A stretch of 64,000 nucleotides of DNA from Fibrobacter sp. (GTDB lineage: Bacteria; Fibrobacterota; Fibrobacteria; Fibrobacterales; Fibrobacteraceae). The notes beneath the pieces are model-generated. The model ran no database searches. It was not told where the DNA came from and saw only the letters and a list, made by a program, of their open reading frames with translations. The position numbers and the translations under genes were made by a program. This document shows, piece by piece, positions 35,897 through 43,943 of the stretch. How positions within the stretch are numbered: position 1 is the first letter of the stretch; every line of letters starts with the position of its first letter. The DNA lies in the NCBI GenBank assembly GCA_024398955.1, contig JAKSIG010000014.1, positions 1 through 64,000 on the forward strand. Direction: 5' to 3'.

Positions 35897-36442
35897 ATGT
35901 CTGCAGTTGGTATCGAAGAACAGATCGATGTTTTGAATCCGGATGGCTCCTTTGCCGGCTATGCCCGCGGCCGTACCGAAGTCCATTCAAAGGGCCTTTG
36001 GCATAGGACCGTTCACGTATGGGCCTTCGATAAGTCAGGCCGCATATTGTTCCAGCTTCGCGCCAAGGTAAAAGAAAATAATCCCGGCCTTCTGGATACA
36101 AGTTGCGCGGGCCACATTTCCGCAGGCGATGACAGTCGCCACGCAGGCGTTCGTGAATTGCGTGAGGAACTTGGGGTGATTAAGCGTCCCGAAGAACTGG
36201 AGTATCTGTTTGAATCCGGTCACGAAAGCGTTCTTAACGGTGGCGCCTATCTGGACAATGAATTTTATGACACGTACAAAATTGTATTGACCGACGAAGA
36301 GGCTGCAAATCTTGTACCCCAGCCCGGTGAAGTAGATGATTTTGTATGGATGACTCGCGAGGAATTTTTCGCGAAGCACAAGTTAACCCCCGAAAAGTTT
36401 GTCGACCATCCCAAGGATTATGCTTGGCTGGAAAATAATTAG
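35897..36442 (+). CDS. Nudix hydrolase (Idi/YfcD-like)
   Basis: This 181-aa cytosolic protein has an N-terminal segment with HVWAFDKSGRILFQLRA and a Nudix box running GHISAGDD...RELREELGV. The box keeps R-E-x2-E-E-x-G, but the first glutamate of the consensus is Asp. The overall layout resembles the isopentenyl-diphosphate isomerase/YfcD group, which acts on diphosphate substrates; exact substrate unknown. The ATG at 35897 is 1 nt after the preceding kinase stop, which suggests co-transcription with the sensor operon. Confidence 0.85.
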   Translation: MSAVGIEEQIDVLNPDGSFAGYARGRTEVHSKGLWHRTVHVWAFDKSGRILFQLRAKVKENNPGLLDTSCAGHISAGDDSRHAGVRELREELGVIKRPEELEYLFESGHESVLNGGAYLDNEFYDTYKIVLTDEEAANLVPQPGEVDDFVWMTREEFFAKHKLTPEKFVDHPKDYAWLENN

Positions 36443-36453
36443 GAGAACGGAAT

Positions 36454-37320
36454 ATGATGTTTAAGGAAACAGCCCTAGTTCTTGAAGGTGGTGGCATGCG
36501 CGGCGCCTACTCTGGAGGCGTTCTTGATATCCTTCTGGATAGCGGAATAAAGTTTGGTGGCTATGCGGGAACCTCTGCTGGCGCCACCCACATTTGCAGC
36601 TTTATTTCGGAGCAGCGTGAACGCAACATGCGTATCGATACGATCCATTCCAAGGATCCGCGCTATAGCGGTTTCAAGCAGTTGATAAAGACTGGGGATT
36701 ACTTCCCCCGTGAATTCTGCTACGTTACCATTCCCCGCGAAATCGATCCCTTTGACTACGCCAAGTTCGAGGAGAATGCCCACATTTCCGATTTCTATTC
36801 TGTCTGCACCAATTTGGAAACTGGCGAGGGCGAATACCTCTTGACCCAGGATGTGGACAAGGGTGATGGCCTGGAATGCGTCCGCGCTTCGGCGTCCCTT
36901 CCGCTGATGAGCAAGATTGTGGAACTCCGCGGCAAGAAACTTCTGGACGGCGGCATTGCCGACAGTATCCCCTTTGAATTCATGGACCGCAAGGGCTTCA
37001 GGAAGCAGGTGGTGATCCTCACCCAGCAGGAAGGCTACGTCAAGAAGCCGAATTCCCTGATACCCCTGTTCAAGCTGATGTACCGCAAGTATCCTAAGTT
37101 CGTTGCCGCGGCAGCTACCCGCCATATCCGCTATAACGAGGCCCTTGCAAAGTTGAAGGAATATGAGGCTGCAGGCAAGTCCTTTGTATTCCGCCCCAGC
37201 GAACCTTTCAAGATTAGCCGTATCGAAAAGGATACAGAAAAGCTGAAGGAACTCTATCGTATGGGCCTTCGCGATGGCGAACGGTTGCTCCCCGCCCTAA
37301 AGGAATTCCTGGAAAGGTAA
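36454..37320 (+). CDS. Patatin-like phospholipase
   Basis: This 288-aa protein has the patatin catalytic dyad. The GGGMRGAYSGGVLD oxyanion loop (~residue 12-25) is followed by the nucleophile motif GTSAG (~42-46) and the aspartate of DGGIADSIPF (~166). It should hydrolyse acyl esters of phospholipids. No signal peptide is seen, as in the YjjU-type bacterial members. A ribosome-binding site AGGAGAACGG precedes ATGATG. It follows the Nudix gene by 11 bp and ends the run that began at the sensor operon. Confidence 0.88.
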   Translation: MMFKETALVLEGGGMRGAYSGGVLDILLDSGIKFGGYAGTSAGATHICSFISEQRERNMRIDTIHSKDPRYSGFKQLIKTGDYFPREFCYVTIPREIDPFDYAKFEENAHISDFYSVCTNLETGEGEYLLTQDVDKGDGLECVRASASLPLMSKIVELRGKKLLDGGIADSIPFEFMDRKGFRKQVVILTQQEGYVKKPNSLIPLFKLMYRKYPKFVAAAATRHIRYNEALAKLKEYEAAGKSFVFRPSEPFKISRIEKDTEKLKELYRMGLRDGERLLPALKEFLER

Positions 37321-37339
37321 TTTTTGTAGAAACTGTAAG

Positions 37340-37376
37340 TGAGTCCCGGTAAAAATCGGGGCTTACTTTTTTTTGT
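37340..37376 (+). terminator. Terminator after the patatin gene
   Basis: A hairpin with CCCG / CGGG and outer GTAAG / CTTAC pairs is followed by eight T. It overlaps the end of the convergent EamA gene (its stop is at 37363-37365). Confidence 0.7.
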
Positions 37377-38265
37377 ATTCCGCGAGAATCATGCCGGCGA
37401 CAATTGCTGCTGCGCCTGCAATGGCCATGGGCGAGATATATTCCCTGATGGTAATGACTGCGGTAATCATGGTAATCAGCGGGATTGCAAAAATGTAGTT
37501 GCTGGCAAGAACTGTTCCCAGCTTCATCATTACCTTGTTCCAAACCAGGTAGCCGAAGAGGTTGCTGAAAATGCAGAGGCACAAGAAGTTTCCGATAACG
37601 ACTGGTTCACGGAAGGCTTCCCACGGAATACGATGGGCCGTTTCGAATAGCGAAGAACCCGGAATGCCGACGCAGTCCAAAATGAACAGCGGCAGAGATG
37701 TCAGCACGCCGTAGAAAAACACCTTTCGGATGGCGAAACTGGTGCTGTATTTTTCGCGAGTCTTTTGGGTGCTAAAAGCATAAATGACCCAGGATATGGC
37801 GGCGCCGAACGCCAGCAGGTCGCCAAGCGGCGAAAGCTTCAGGATAAATTTTCCGTTTAAAACGACAAGGGCTGCTCCCAGAAACGTAATGATGCTTCCT
37901 AAAATCTGACGTCGATTCAGCCTTTCTGCCTTGTACAGCAGTCCGCCGACAATCATGATCATTAGCGGGTTGGTGCAGACGATTAGCGAAACGTTGCTGC
38001 TAGGTGAAAGAGTCAGTGCGGAATTTTCTGCCCAGAAGTAAGTGGTGCAGCCTGTAAATCCCCCTAGGGCAAACTTCAGTTCATCCTTCCAGCTATCTGA
38101 ACGGAATTTTTTGTGGTTGGCAATTAAAAGCATTAGGTAGGTTGTCGCAAATCGGATAAAGAAAATCTGGATGGCAGAAAATTCGTGGCCAATCAGCACT
38201 TTTGTACTGACGAAACTTGTTCCCCAGAAAATTACGGTGACGATTGCGAGCAGATGCCAAATCAT
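37363..38265 (-). CDS. EamA/DMT-family metabolite transporter
   Basis: This 300-aa inner-membrane protein has ten hydrophobic segments in two related halves. The first EamA half has IWHLLAIVTVIFWGTSFVSTKVL and NSALTLSPSSNVSLIVCTNPLM. The second half has AISWVIYAFSTQKTREKY and ending GAAAIVAGMILAEYKKK. These transporters export amino acids, nucleosides or other metabolites; substrate unknown. ATG 38265 is chosen because family members start at MxWHLL. TATCTT lies 7 nt upstream and no Shine-Dalgarno is visible. The gene is divergent from the GGDEF gene. Confidence 0.88.
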   Translation of the reverse strand: MIWHLLAIVTVIFWGTSFVSTKVLIGHEFSAIQIFFIRFATTYLMLLIANHKKFRSDSWKDELKFALGGFTGCTTYFWAENSALTLSPSSNVSLIVCTNPLMIMIVGGLLYKAERLNRRQILGSIITFLGAALVVLNGKFILKLSPLGDLLAFGAAISWVIYAFSTQKTREKYSTSFAIRKVFFYGVLTSLPLFILDCVGIPGSSLFETAHRIPWEAFREPVVIGNFLCLCIFSNLFGYLVWNKVMMKLGTVLASNYIFAIPLITMITAVITIREYISPMAIAGAAAIVAGMILAEYKKK

Positions 38266-38326
38266 GGCCCAAAAGATAGAAATCGTCCCGACCAGGGCGA
38301 ACGCTTTTCTGCTATATTTTATGACA

Positions 38327-39493
38327 ATGGATAATGTATTTCCGGCATTTGACTTAAACGCTATTACCATTCCAAATATGCTTGGGGTGATGCTTCTCGG
38401 CATATTGCTATCGGGCAATGTGTGGCGTTTTAGAGACAGGACAAAAGAAAACGTTTTTTTGATGCTGTTGATGTTCTTTGCCTTTACCGACTGTATCGTC
38501 GATCCCCTGGTGTATATGGTGGATGGCCACCCTGGCCTGCTGAACTATCTTATCGTGAAGCTTGGAAACAGCTGGCTTTTCTTTGGTCAGCTATCCGCCG
38601 CGGTTTGCTGGCTGTTTTTCTTTTGCAGGCACCTGAACGGTAAAATTTCCAGGGTCCAGCAGGTTCTGCTGTTTTCTGTGATGTCTGGGGGCGCCATTCT
38701 GCTGCTTGTTAATTTGTTTGTTCCTATTGTCTTTGATGTTTCCAGTAGCAACGTGTATTCCCGCAAGCCTTTGTTCTTTGGCTTTGCCGCCGCGAACTAT
38801 ATTTTGCTTCTTGACTCCATTGTTATTTACTTTAAGTCCAGGCTGCGCGGCGGTTTTCTCAAGTTTTTCCCGTTCTGGGTTTACGCCATACCTGTAGCTG
38901 CTGGTGGCATTATTCAGTCCATGTTCTATGGCATATCGCTGAATTCCGTATGCCTTGCCATTTCTGTTGCGGGCATTCTATCTAGCCTGCAGAACGAGTT
39001 GATTTTTAGGGACCCCCTTACCAGCCTGTACAACCGGACTTATCTGGATTATCTCCTGAAGCTGTATTCCAAGAGGCGGATTAAGACTGTCACTGGAGTC
39101 ATGCTGGACCTGAATGCCTTTAAGTCCATTAACGACAAGTATGGGCACGCCGTGGGCGATGAAGCCCTGATTAAGTCTGCCGAAATTTTCCGTTCCATCG
39201 TTGGGGACCTGGGAATTGTCATTCGATATGCCGGCGACGAGTTTATTGTGCTGATCAACTCCCAGGAAGATCGCGTTATTGCCTCTTGCATGTCCGAGAT
39301 CCGCCGAACCTTGCAGGTGTTCAATCGCAATTTTGGTGCGTCCTACAAGCTGGCGGTTTCTATGGGCAGCTGCAAGCTGGACTTCGATAAGTTCACTATC
39401 GACGAATTCATCAACGAAATCGACAAGCGCATGTACGAAGACAAGAAGATATTCTATGCCAGTAACGTCGAATTTGATCGCCGCAGTCATTGA
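38327..39493 (+). CDS. Membrane-bound diguanylate cyclase (GGDEF domain)
   Basis: This 388-aa protein has an N-terminal module of about seven transmembrane helices (residues ~10-210), then a GGDEF domain (~225-380). The active loop reads RYAGDEF, an A-GDEF variant usually functional. DPLTSLYNRTYL and LDLNAFKSINDKYGHAVGDE are typical. No RxxD inhibitory site is apparent. It makes cyclic di-GMP from GTP. The ATG at 38327 lies 8 nt after TATATT (38313-38318); the in-frame ATG two codons earlier is only 2 nt from it. Together with the HD-GYP protein it gives this window both c-di-GMP synthesis and breakdown. Confidence 0.88.
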   Translation: MDNVFPAFDLNAITIPNMLGVMLLGILLSGNVWRFRDRTKENVFLMLLMFFAFTDCIVDPLVYMVDGHPGLLNYLIVKLGNSWLFFGQLSAAVCWLFFFCRHLNGKISRVQQVLLFSVMSGGAILLLVNLFVPIVFDVSSSNVYSRKPLFFGFAAANYILLLDSIVIYFKSRLRGGFLKFFPFWVYAIPVAAGGIIQSMFYGISLNSVCLAISVAGILSSLQNELIFRDPLTSLYNRTYLDYLLKLYSKRRIKTVTGVMLDLNAFKSINDKYGHAVGDEALIKSAEIFRSIVGDLGIVIRYAGDEFIVLINSQEDRVIASCMSEIRRTLQVFNRNFGASYKLAVSMGSCKLDFDKFTIDEFINEIDKRMYEDKKIFYASNVEFDRRSH

Positions 39494-39605
39494 TTGATTA
39501 TAGTTTCTTTTTATTACCATCTATAAGAAAAGCCTTTATGGTCATAGTTTACGATATGGCCTGCAGGTAGTGAAATGCAATTTTTATATCAAAAGTTATA
39601 GGAAC

Positions 39606-39660
39606 TATCTATATTTAAGCCATAAAAATTGCGGCAGTTCCGTCGCGAAAAAAGGAAAAA
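39606..39660 (+). promoter_or_regulatory. Candidate promoter and leader of the sulfhydrylase gene
   Basis: TATATT at 39610-39615 would give a leader of ~40 nt containing AAGGAAAAA before the ATG. No -35 box stands out and no riboswitch fold was recognised. Confidence 0.35.
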
Positions 39661-39662
39661 TC

Positions 39663-40940
39663 ATGGCAAATCTCGAAACATTGTGCGTTCAGGCTGGCTG
39701 GACCCCGAAAAAGGGCGAACCCCGCGTTCTCCCCATTTACCAGAGCACCACTTTCAAGTACGACACTTCCGCCCAGATGGCTGACCTGTTCGACCTGAAG
39801 GAATCCGGCTACTTCTACACCCGTCTCCAGAACCCCACCAACGACGCTGTTGCAAGCAAGATCGCCCAGCTGGAAGGTGGCGTAGGTGCCATGCTCACTT
39901 CCTCCGGTCAGGCTGCAAACTTCTACGCCGTGTTCAACATCTGCGAAGCTGGTGACCACTTCATTTCCACTTCCGCAATTTACGGCGGCACCAGCAACCT
40001 CTTCAGCGTCACCATGAAGAAGCTGGGCATCGAATGCACCTTCATTGACCAGGACGCATCCGACGAAGAAATCGAGAAGGCTTTCCGCCCCAATACCAAG
40101 TGCGTCTTCGGCGAAACCGTCGCAAATCCCGCCGGCAAGATTCTTGACTTGAAGCGTTTTGCTGATCTGGCTCACAAGCATGGCGTTCCCATGATCGTGG
40201 ACAACACTTTCCCCACTCCGATCCTCTGCCGTCCTTTTGAATTCGGCGTGGACATCGTGACCCACTCTACCACCAAGTACATGGACGGTCACGCCATGGC
40301 TGTGGGTGGCGGCATTGTGGATAGCGGCAACTTTGACTGGGAAGCCCATCACGACAAGTTCAAGGGCCTTACCGAACCGGATCCGTCTTACCATGGCCTT
40401 CGCTACACCGAAGCCTTCGGCAAGCTCTGCTACATCACCAAGGCTACCGTGCAGCTCATGCGCGACCTGGGTTCCATCCAGTCTCCGCAGAATGCATTCC
40501 TCCTGAACGTTGGCCTTGAAACCTTGTTCCTCCGCATGCCCCGTCATTGCGAAAACGCTCTCGCCGCTGCCAAGTGGCTGAAGAAGCATCCGAAGGTTGC
40601 CTGGGTTGACTACGCAGGTCTCGAAGACAATGCTTCCTACGCTCTGGCCCAGAAGCAGTTCAAGGGCGGCCTGCCCTGCGGCGTGCTCACCTTCGGTATC
40701 AAGGGTGGCCGCGACAAGTCCATCCAGTTCATGGATGCCCTGAAGCTGATCTGCATCGTGACCCACGTTGCAGACGCCCGCAGCTGCGTGCTGCACCCCG
40801 CAAGCCACACCCACCGTCAGCTTTCCGACGAACAGCTCATCGAAGCAGGCGTTGCTCCTGACCTGATCCGCTTCAGCGTCGGTATCGAAAACATCGAAGA
40901 TATCATCGCTGATTTGGAACAGGCATTAGCACAAGTGTAA
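39663..40940 (+). CDS. O-acetylhomoserine aminocarboxypropyltransferase / sulfhydrylase (MetY-type)
   Basis: This 425-aa PLP enzyme makes homocysteine from O-acetylhomoserine and sulfide, a direct step in methionine synthesis. It begins LCVQAGWTPKKGEPRV and shows YQSTTFKYDTS, GYFYTRLQNPTND, SSGQAAN and THSTTKYMDGH, where the lysine (STTKY) binds PLP. C-terminal HPASHTHRQLS and RFSVGIENIEDII are characteristic of the Cys/Met metabolism PLP family. The ATG follows AAGGAAAAA by 3 nt. The gene stands alone with its own terminator. Related cystathionine gamma-lyase-type members cannot be fully excluded. Confidence 0.9.
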   Translation: MANLETLCVQAGWTPKKGEPRVLPIYQSTTFKYDTSAQMADLFDLKESGYFYTRLQNPTNDAVASKIAQLEGGVGAMLTSSGQAANFYAVFNICEAGDHFISTSAIYGGTSNLFSVTMKKLGIECTFIDQDASDEEIEKAFRPNTKCVFGETVANPAGKILDLKRFADLAHKHGVPMIVDNTFPTPILCRPFEFGVDIVTHSTTKYMDGHAMAVGGGIVDSGNFDWEAHHDKFKGLTEPDPSYHGLRYTEAFGKLCYITKATVQLMRDLGSIQSPQNAFLLNVGLETLFLRMPRHCENALAAAKWLKKHPKVAWVDYAGLEDNASYALAQKQFKGGLPCGVLTFGIKGGRDKSIQFMDALKLICIVTHVADARSCVLHPASHTHRQLSDEQLIEAGVAPDLIRFSVGIENIEDIIADLEQALAQV

Positions 40941-40950
40941 CTAGCCTTAC

Positions 40951-40981
40951 CTCGTAATTGATAATTCATGATTCGTAATTA
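40951..40981. repeat. TAATTCR heptamer repeat, copy 2
   Basis: CTCG followed by TAATTGA, TAATTCA, TGATTCG and TAATTA, ten bases after the sulfhydrylase stop. Confidence 0.75.
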
Positions 40982-40986
40982 AAAAG

Positions 40987-41017
40987 CTCCCGCGATTCAC
41001 TCGCAGGAGTTTTTTCA
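40987..41017 (+). terminator. Terminator after the sulfhydrylase gene
   Basis: CTCCCGCGA (40987-40995) pairs with TCGCAGGAG (41001-41009) apart from one mismatch, followed by seven T. Confidence 0.8.
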
Positions 41018-41026
41018 ATGCCTATT

Positions 41027-41167
41027 TCATTTATCTTCGTCAGTGCCGTCGCCCATTTTTTGGGCGCTTTTAATTCCGCCGATAATCGTCGTAATAATGA
41101 TTGCGGTAATGGCTACGGCAAGTCCTGCCCCCAAAATGCCAAATACGATTTTTACAATGTCGATCAT
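41027..41167 (-). CDS. Small single-span membrane protein (46 aa)
   Basis: A 46-codon frame begins at ATG 41167 with GGAGGAACAC directly upstream, one of the best ribosome-binding sites in the window. Residues 4-31 are strongly hydrophobic (VKIVFGILGAGLAVAITAII), followed by a short charged tail GDGTDEDK. It is likely a membrane peptide of unknown role. It lies 24 bp after a 20-codon frame on the same strand. Confidence 0.65.
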   Translation of the reverse strand: MIDIVKIVFGILGAGLAVAITAIIITTIIGGIKSAQKMGDGTDEDK

Positions 41168-41191
41168 GTGTTCCTCCGGCGGGCAATATAG

Positions 41192-41254
41192 CTATTCTTT
41201 TTCCAGTTCCTGCAGTGTCGTTTTAAAATGGCTTACTCGTATAATGAACTTCAT
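41192..41254 (-). CDS. Possible 20-aa peptide
   Basis: ATG at 41254 after GGGAAGG, encoding MKFIIRVSHFKTTLQELEKE and a TAG stop. It precedes the 46-aa membrane protein by 24 bp. It may be a leader peptide or chance. Confidence 0.25.
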   Translation of the reverse strand: MKFIIRVSHFKTTLQELEKE

Positions 41255-41285
41255 AAAAATTGCCTTCCCTTTTGCAGGCCAATAA

Positions 41286-41312
41286 AAAAAGCCTGCGCAT
41301 TGGACGCAGACT
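41286..41312 (-). terminator. Terminator after FISUMP lipoprotein gene
   Basis: On the minus strand CTGCG and CGCAG (41293-41297 and 41305-41309) form a hairpin followed by a T tract (plus-strand A run 41284-41290). It ends transcripts from 41353-42237. Confidence 0.65.
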
Positions 41313-41352
41313 TTATTAATTTGTTTATAAAACCTTCGGCCAGGCCTAGATT

Positions 41353-42237
41353 CTACTTGTTTTCGACACAGCGAATGTTGTAGGCGCGGTCGGCGGCATC
41401 TTCTTGCAGGCCATGAACCTGGTCGCCATCAAAGTTCTTGATCTTCCATGCGTTGCCGGTACTCAGCCAGAAGTAACCCTGCTTGTCGGCGTCGCCGTAG
41501 TCGGTGGCTTCGCCGTTAGAGAGCTTGAAGCGTCCTCCAACAGACCACCATTCGTGGGGAACAGCTGCGTCCAAGGCTTCAACTTCTTCCTGGGTCGGAA
41601 GGCGCCAGCCTAGGGGACATGCCTTTCTGGCTGCGGTAATGGTGTAGAAACGACCATAAGTGCCGCACATGTCTTCGCTAGAGGCAGTCTTGCAGAAGGA
41701 ACCGTCCGCTGTTTCGTAGTTCAGGTTTTCTGCCATCCAGTGCATGCCTGCAATGGTCTGCAGCTTGTACATCTTCTGGTCGCGCTGGTCGATCATCTGG
41801 GTCTCGGTAACTGTGGGGTACACCGGAGCCTCGGAAGACAGTGTCACTTCGAGGCTGATCGAAGAGGAACTGGTCGCCGTAGAAGGAGAACTTGCGCCAG
41901 GGCAGTTGTCGCTCCAGCAGAACGGACCGCCGCTGCTGTAGTACGGAGCGGTGTAATTGCTGGTAGAAGAAATGATGACCTGAGTCGTAATCGTATCGTG
42001 AATGACTTCACCGGAACCAGTTACGGAACCGGAAGACGTGATTTCGTCCAGTGCGATTCCGTTGGAAGTTTTCTGTGAAGACGAGGTTGGCTTTGCCCCC
42101 GTCGCAGAGCTGGAGCTAGAGGTAATGGCCTGAGCCTGTTCGTTTTCCTCTTCGTTAACGCCCGTAACAGTATCGGAGCAAGCTGAAATCATGCTCACTA
42201 CACCCACTAATCCCAAAAATGCAGTGATCTTTTTCAT
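41353..42237 (-). CDS. FISUMP-domain lipoprotein
   Basis: This 294-aa protein has a lipobox ISAC at residues 17-20. A Ser/Thr-rich linker (~25-145) with several SSSSS runs leads to a FISUMP ('major paralogous') domain at ~150-292. Diagnostic elements are MHWMAENLNYETADG, YGRFYTITAARKACPLGWRLPT, GYFWLS and YNIRCVEN. Cysteine residues in it probably pair. The domain is an extracellular module expanded in Fibrobacter; its binding role is not established. The ATG lies 7 nt after TATATT (42250-42245), without a Shine-Dalgarno, and divergent from nuoA. Confidence 0.92.
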   Translation of the reverse strand: MKKITAFLGLVGVVSMISACSDTVTGVNEEENEQAQAITSSSSSATGAKPTSSSQKTSNGIALDEITSSGSVTGSGEVIHDTITTQVIISSTSNYTAPYYSSGGPFCWSDNCPGASSPSTATSSSSISLEVTLSSEAPVYPTVTETQMIDQRDQKMYKLQTIAGMHWMAENLNYETADGSFCKTASSEDMCGTYGRFYTITAARKACPLGWRLPTQEEVEALDAAVPHEWWSVGGRFKLSNGEATDYGDADKQGYFWLSTGNAWKIKNFDGDQVHGLQEDAADRAYNIRCVENK

Positions 42238-42305
42238 GCCCCCAAATATAGTTTACAAATCATCCCCTAACCAGCAAAAAGATTTTTACTATCTTTGTGC
42301 TCACT
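42238..42305. promoter_or_regulatory. Divergent promoter region between FISUMP gene and nuoA
   Basis: The minus-strand TATATTTG (42250-42243) ends 5 nt before the FISUMP start. The plus-strand TATCTTTG (42290-42297) ends 8 nt before the nuoA ATG. Both match TAnnTTTG. Little or no leader is possible. Confidence 0.6.
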
Positions 42306-42698
42306 ATGACGAACGTTGAAATTTTCGACACTACTTTTGCCATGACCATTCTGGTCGTCCTGGCTCTCTGCATTCCTACCATCCTTTTGCTGGCCAACTG
42401 GTTCCTGCATCCGGGCAAGATTAAGGAAACCGCTATCAAGGGCACTTCCTATGAATGCGGTATCGCTCACGTTTCTGGTACTTCCAATGAACGTTACCCG
42501 GTTAAGTACTATATGGTAGCAATGCTGTTCCTGGTGTTCGATCTTGAAGTGGCATTCCTCTACCCCTGGACCATCCAGTTCCTGGCAGGCGGTTGGGAAC
42601 TCCTCTTTGTTCTTCTCGCCTTCTTGGTGATTCTCGAAGCCGGCTACTGCTACCTCATGAAGAAGGGTGTGCTGAGCTGGACTCGCATTCAGGACTAA
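42306..42698 (+). CDS. nuoA: NADH-quinone oxidoreductase subunit A (NuoA)
   Basis: This 130-aa membrane subunit of complex I has three TM helices. The conserved loop YECGI (residues ~49-53) and VKYYMVAMLFLVFDLEVAFLYPW segment are diagnostic. It helps form the quinone chamber. A terminator follows 37 bp downstream and the next gene is on the opposite strand, so it stands alone here; other nuo genes must lie elsewhere. No Shine-Dalgarno is seen; the start follows TATCTTTG closely. Confidence 0.95.
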   Translation: MTNVEIFDTTFAMTILVVLALCIPTILLLANWFLHPGKIKETAIKGTSYECGIAHVSGTSNERYPVKYYMVAMLFLVFDLEVAFLYPWTIQFLAGGWELLFVLLAFLVILEAGYCYLMKKGVLSWTRIQD

Positions 42699-42734
42699 TC
42701 CTTAAGTCCAAACGGATATTCTATCTCAAAAATG

Positions 42735-42768
42735 GTGGCTGCGATCTTCGGGTCGTAGCCACTTTTTT
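42735..42768 (+). terminator. Terminator after nuoA
   Basis: GTGGCTGCGA pairs with the CGTAGCCAC segment (42754-42762) with one bulge, followed by TTTTTT. Confidence 0.8.
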
Positions 42769-42776
42769 CTGTAAAA

Positions 42777-43916
42777 TTAGAAGGCCGAACGTATATAGAC
42801 GGTCATGCCTAGCTTCTTGTAGTCAATGAGCGAAAATTCGCCACGGGCGTACAATCGTTCCTTTAAGTTAAGGGCTAGCATTCCGCCAAAGCCGATTGCC
42901 TGATGCCATTGGTTTCGCATCAGTTCGCTAAAGTGATCGCCTACCTTGGAACCTTCAAAGAAGATGTCTCCTGCCAACCTCCATCCGAGGTACTTGCGGA
43001 ATTCTGCCTGTAGGGTCAGCCCCTGTGAATCTCTGAAGTAAAGACTTTCTACACCGCGGAATCGCTTGATTCCGTCGGGTCCAGACAGCATGTCGAAGGG
43101 AACGTCGCCGCCGGCCCGCTGCCATAAGGCCGATGTGGCCATGGAGATGTTCCAGAACAGGGGCGTGTAGCCTCGCAGGTCCAGGCTTTCGGTATCGAAG
43201 GTGTAGTCTCCCAGATGGTTGTCGAAGAATATCTGTTGCCACTGCACCAGGAATCCGTGGACAGCCCAGTTGGTATTGTCCCTGGTGTCGTAAGCCAGCT
43301 GGTAGCCTATGCCATTGCGCCATCCGGGGTGTACGTCCGGCAACTCTACGCTGCAGTCTCTTTCGCAGTCGTCGAAGTCTATGGCTGAATTCTCGTAGTG
43401 GATCTTGAGCCCATACTTGAAGGCCGGAGGTAACCCTACGGACGACTGCACTTCGGCGCTAAACAGCAGGCGCTCCCTGTCGTAGTTTACGTAGTCGTCA
43501 AAGTCCACATCGTTGCCCATGCCGAAGTAGCTGCCTACCCAGTTCTGGTACCTGAAGTCCAGGGTGACGCTTACTTTGTCTTGAATCAGGTAGGCGTAGG
43601 GCGTTACCTGGAACTGGAACTGCCCTCGGGTGGAACCATAGGCAGCTAGGTCGATTTCGTTGACTTTGCCGCCGGGGTGACTGGGCTCAAAAAACAGTAA
43701 CGTCATGGCGCCGTACTGCAGTCTGGTTTCTTCGGAGTAGCCTAGCACTGGCAAGGCCGAAAACCTCTGGAAGTGTTCTGATCGTTGTGCTGTCGCCGAA
43801 CCTTCCTGCAGGTCCGATGATTGTTCCCCGGCCTGGATTCCACACGCTGCAAGGGCCACTGCGCACAATGTGTGGCGCAGCCGGCTAATGTTCCGTTGTG
43901 GCAAGGTGTGGCTCAT
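42777..43916 (-). CDS. Omp85/BamA-type outer-membrane barrel without visible POTRA domains
   Basis: This 379-aa secreted protein has a signal peptide (residues ~1-25) and an outer-membrane barrel pattern of alternating aromatic strands. It ends in YIRSAF, a terminal Phe typical of Bam substrates. GIGYQLAYDTRDN and GIKRFRGVESLYFRDSQGLTLQAEFR resemble the conserved barrel strands of Omp85 surface antigens. About 350 residues fit the barrel alone. It may secrete or assemble surface proteins or be a patatin-type translocator barrel. The ATG at 43916 follows TATATT by 7 nt and shares a 27-bp divergent gap with the NYN gene. Confidence 0.75.
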   Translation of the reverse strand: MSHTLPQRNISRLRHTLCAVALAACGIQAGEQSSDLQEGSATAQRSEHFQRFSALPVLGYSEETRLQYGAMTLLFFEPSHPGGKVNEIDLAAYGSTRGQFQFQVTPYAYLIQDKVSVTLDFRYQNWVGSYFGMGNDVDFDDYVNYDRERLLFSAEVQSSVGLPPAFKYGLKIHYENSAIDFDDCERDCSVELPDVHPGWRNGIGYQLAYDTRDNTNWAVHGFLVQWQQIFFDNHLGDYTFDTESLDLRGYTPLFWNISMATSALWQRAGGDVPFDMLSGPDGIKRFRGVESLYFRDSQGLTLQAEFRKYLGWRLAGDIFFEGSKVGDHFSELMRNQWHQAIGFGGMLALNLKERLYARGEFSLIDYKKLGMTVYIRSAF

Positions 43917-43943
43917 TGCCCACAATATATATATTAGAGCCGT
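43917..43943. promoter_or_regulatory. 27-bp divergent promoter with overlapping -10 elements
   Basis: TATATT on the plus strand (43930-43935) ends 8 nt before the NYN gene ATG (43944). TATATT on the minus strand (43929-43924) ends 7 nt before the barrel gene ATG (43916). The two elements abut in one ATATATATAT core, leaving no space for ribosome-binding sites. Confidence 0.65.

Noticed and set aside
39494-39662. SAM riboswitch before the MetY-type gene
   Set aside because: I looked for a structured leader but saw no clear stem set or terminator, only AT-rich sequence and a candidate -10 box.
41043-41285. 80-codon plus-strand frame
   Set aside because: It is antisense to the 46-aa membrane protein and 20-aa frame, which have better ribosome-binding sites.
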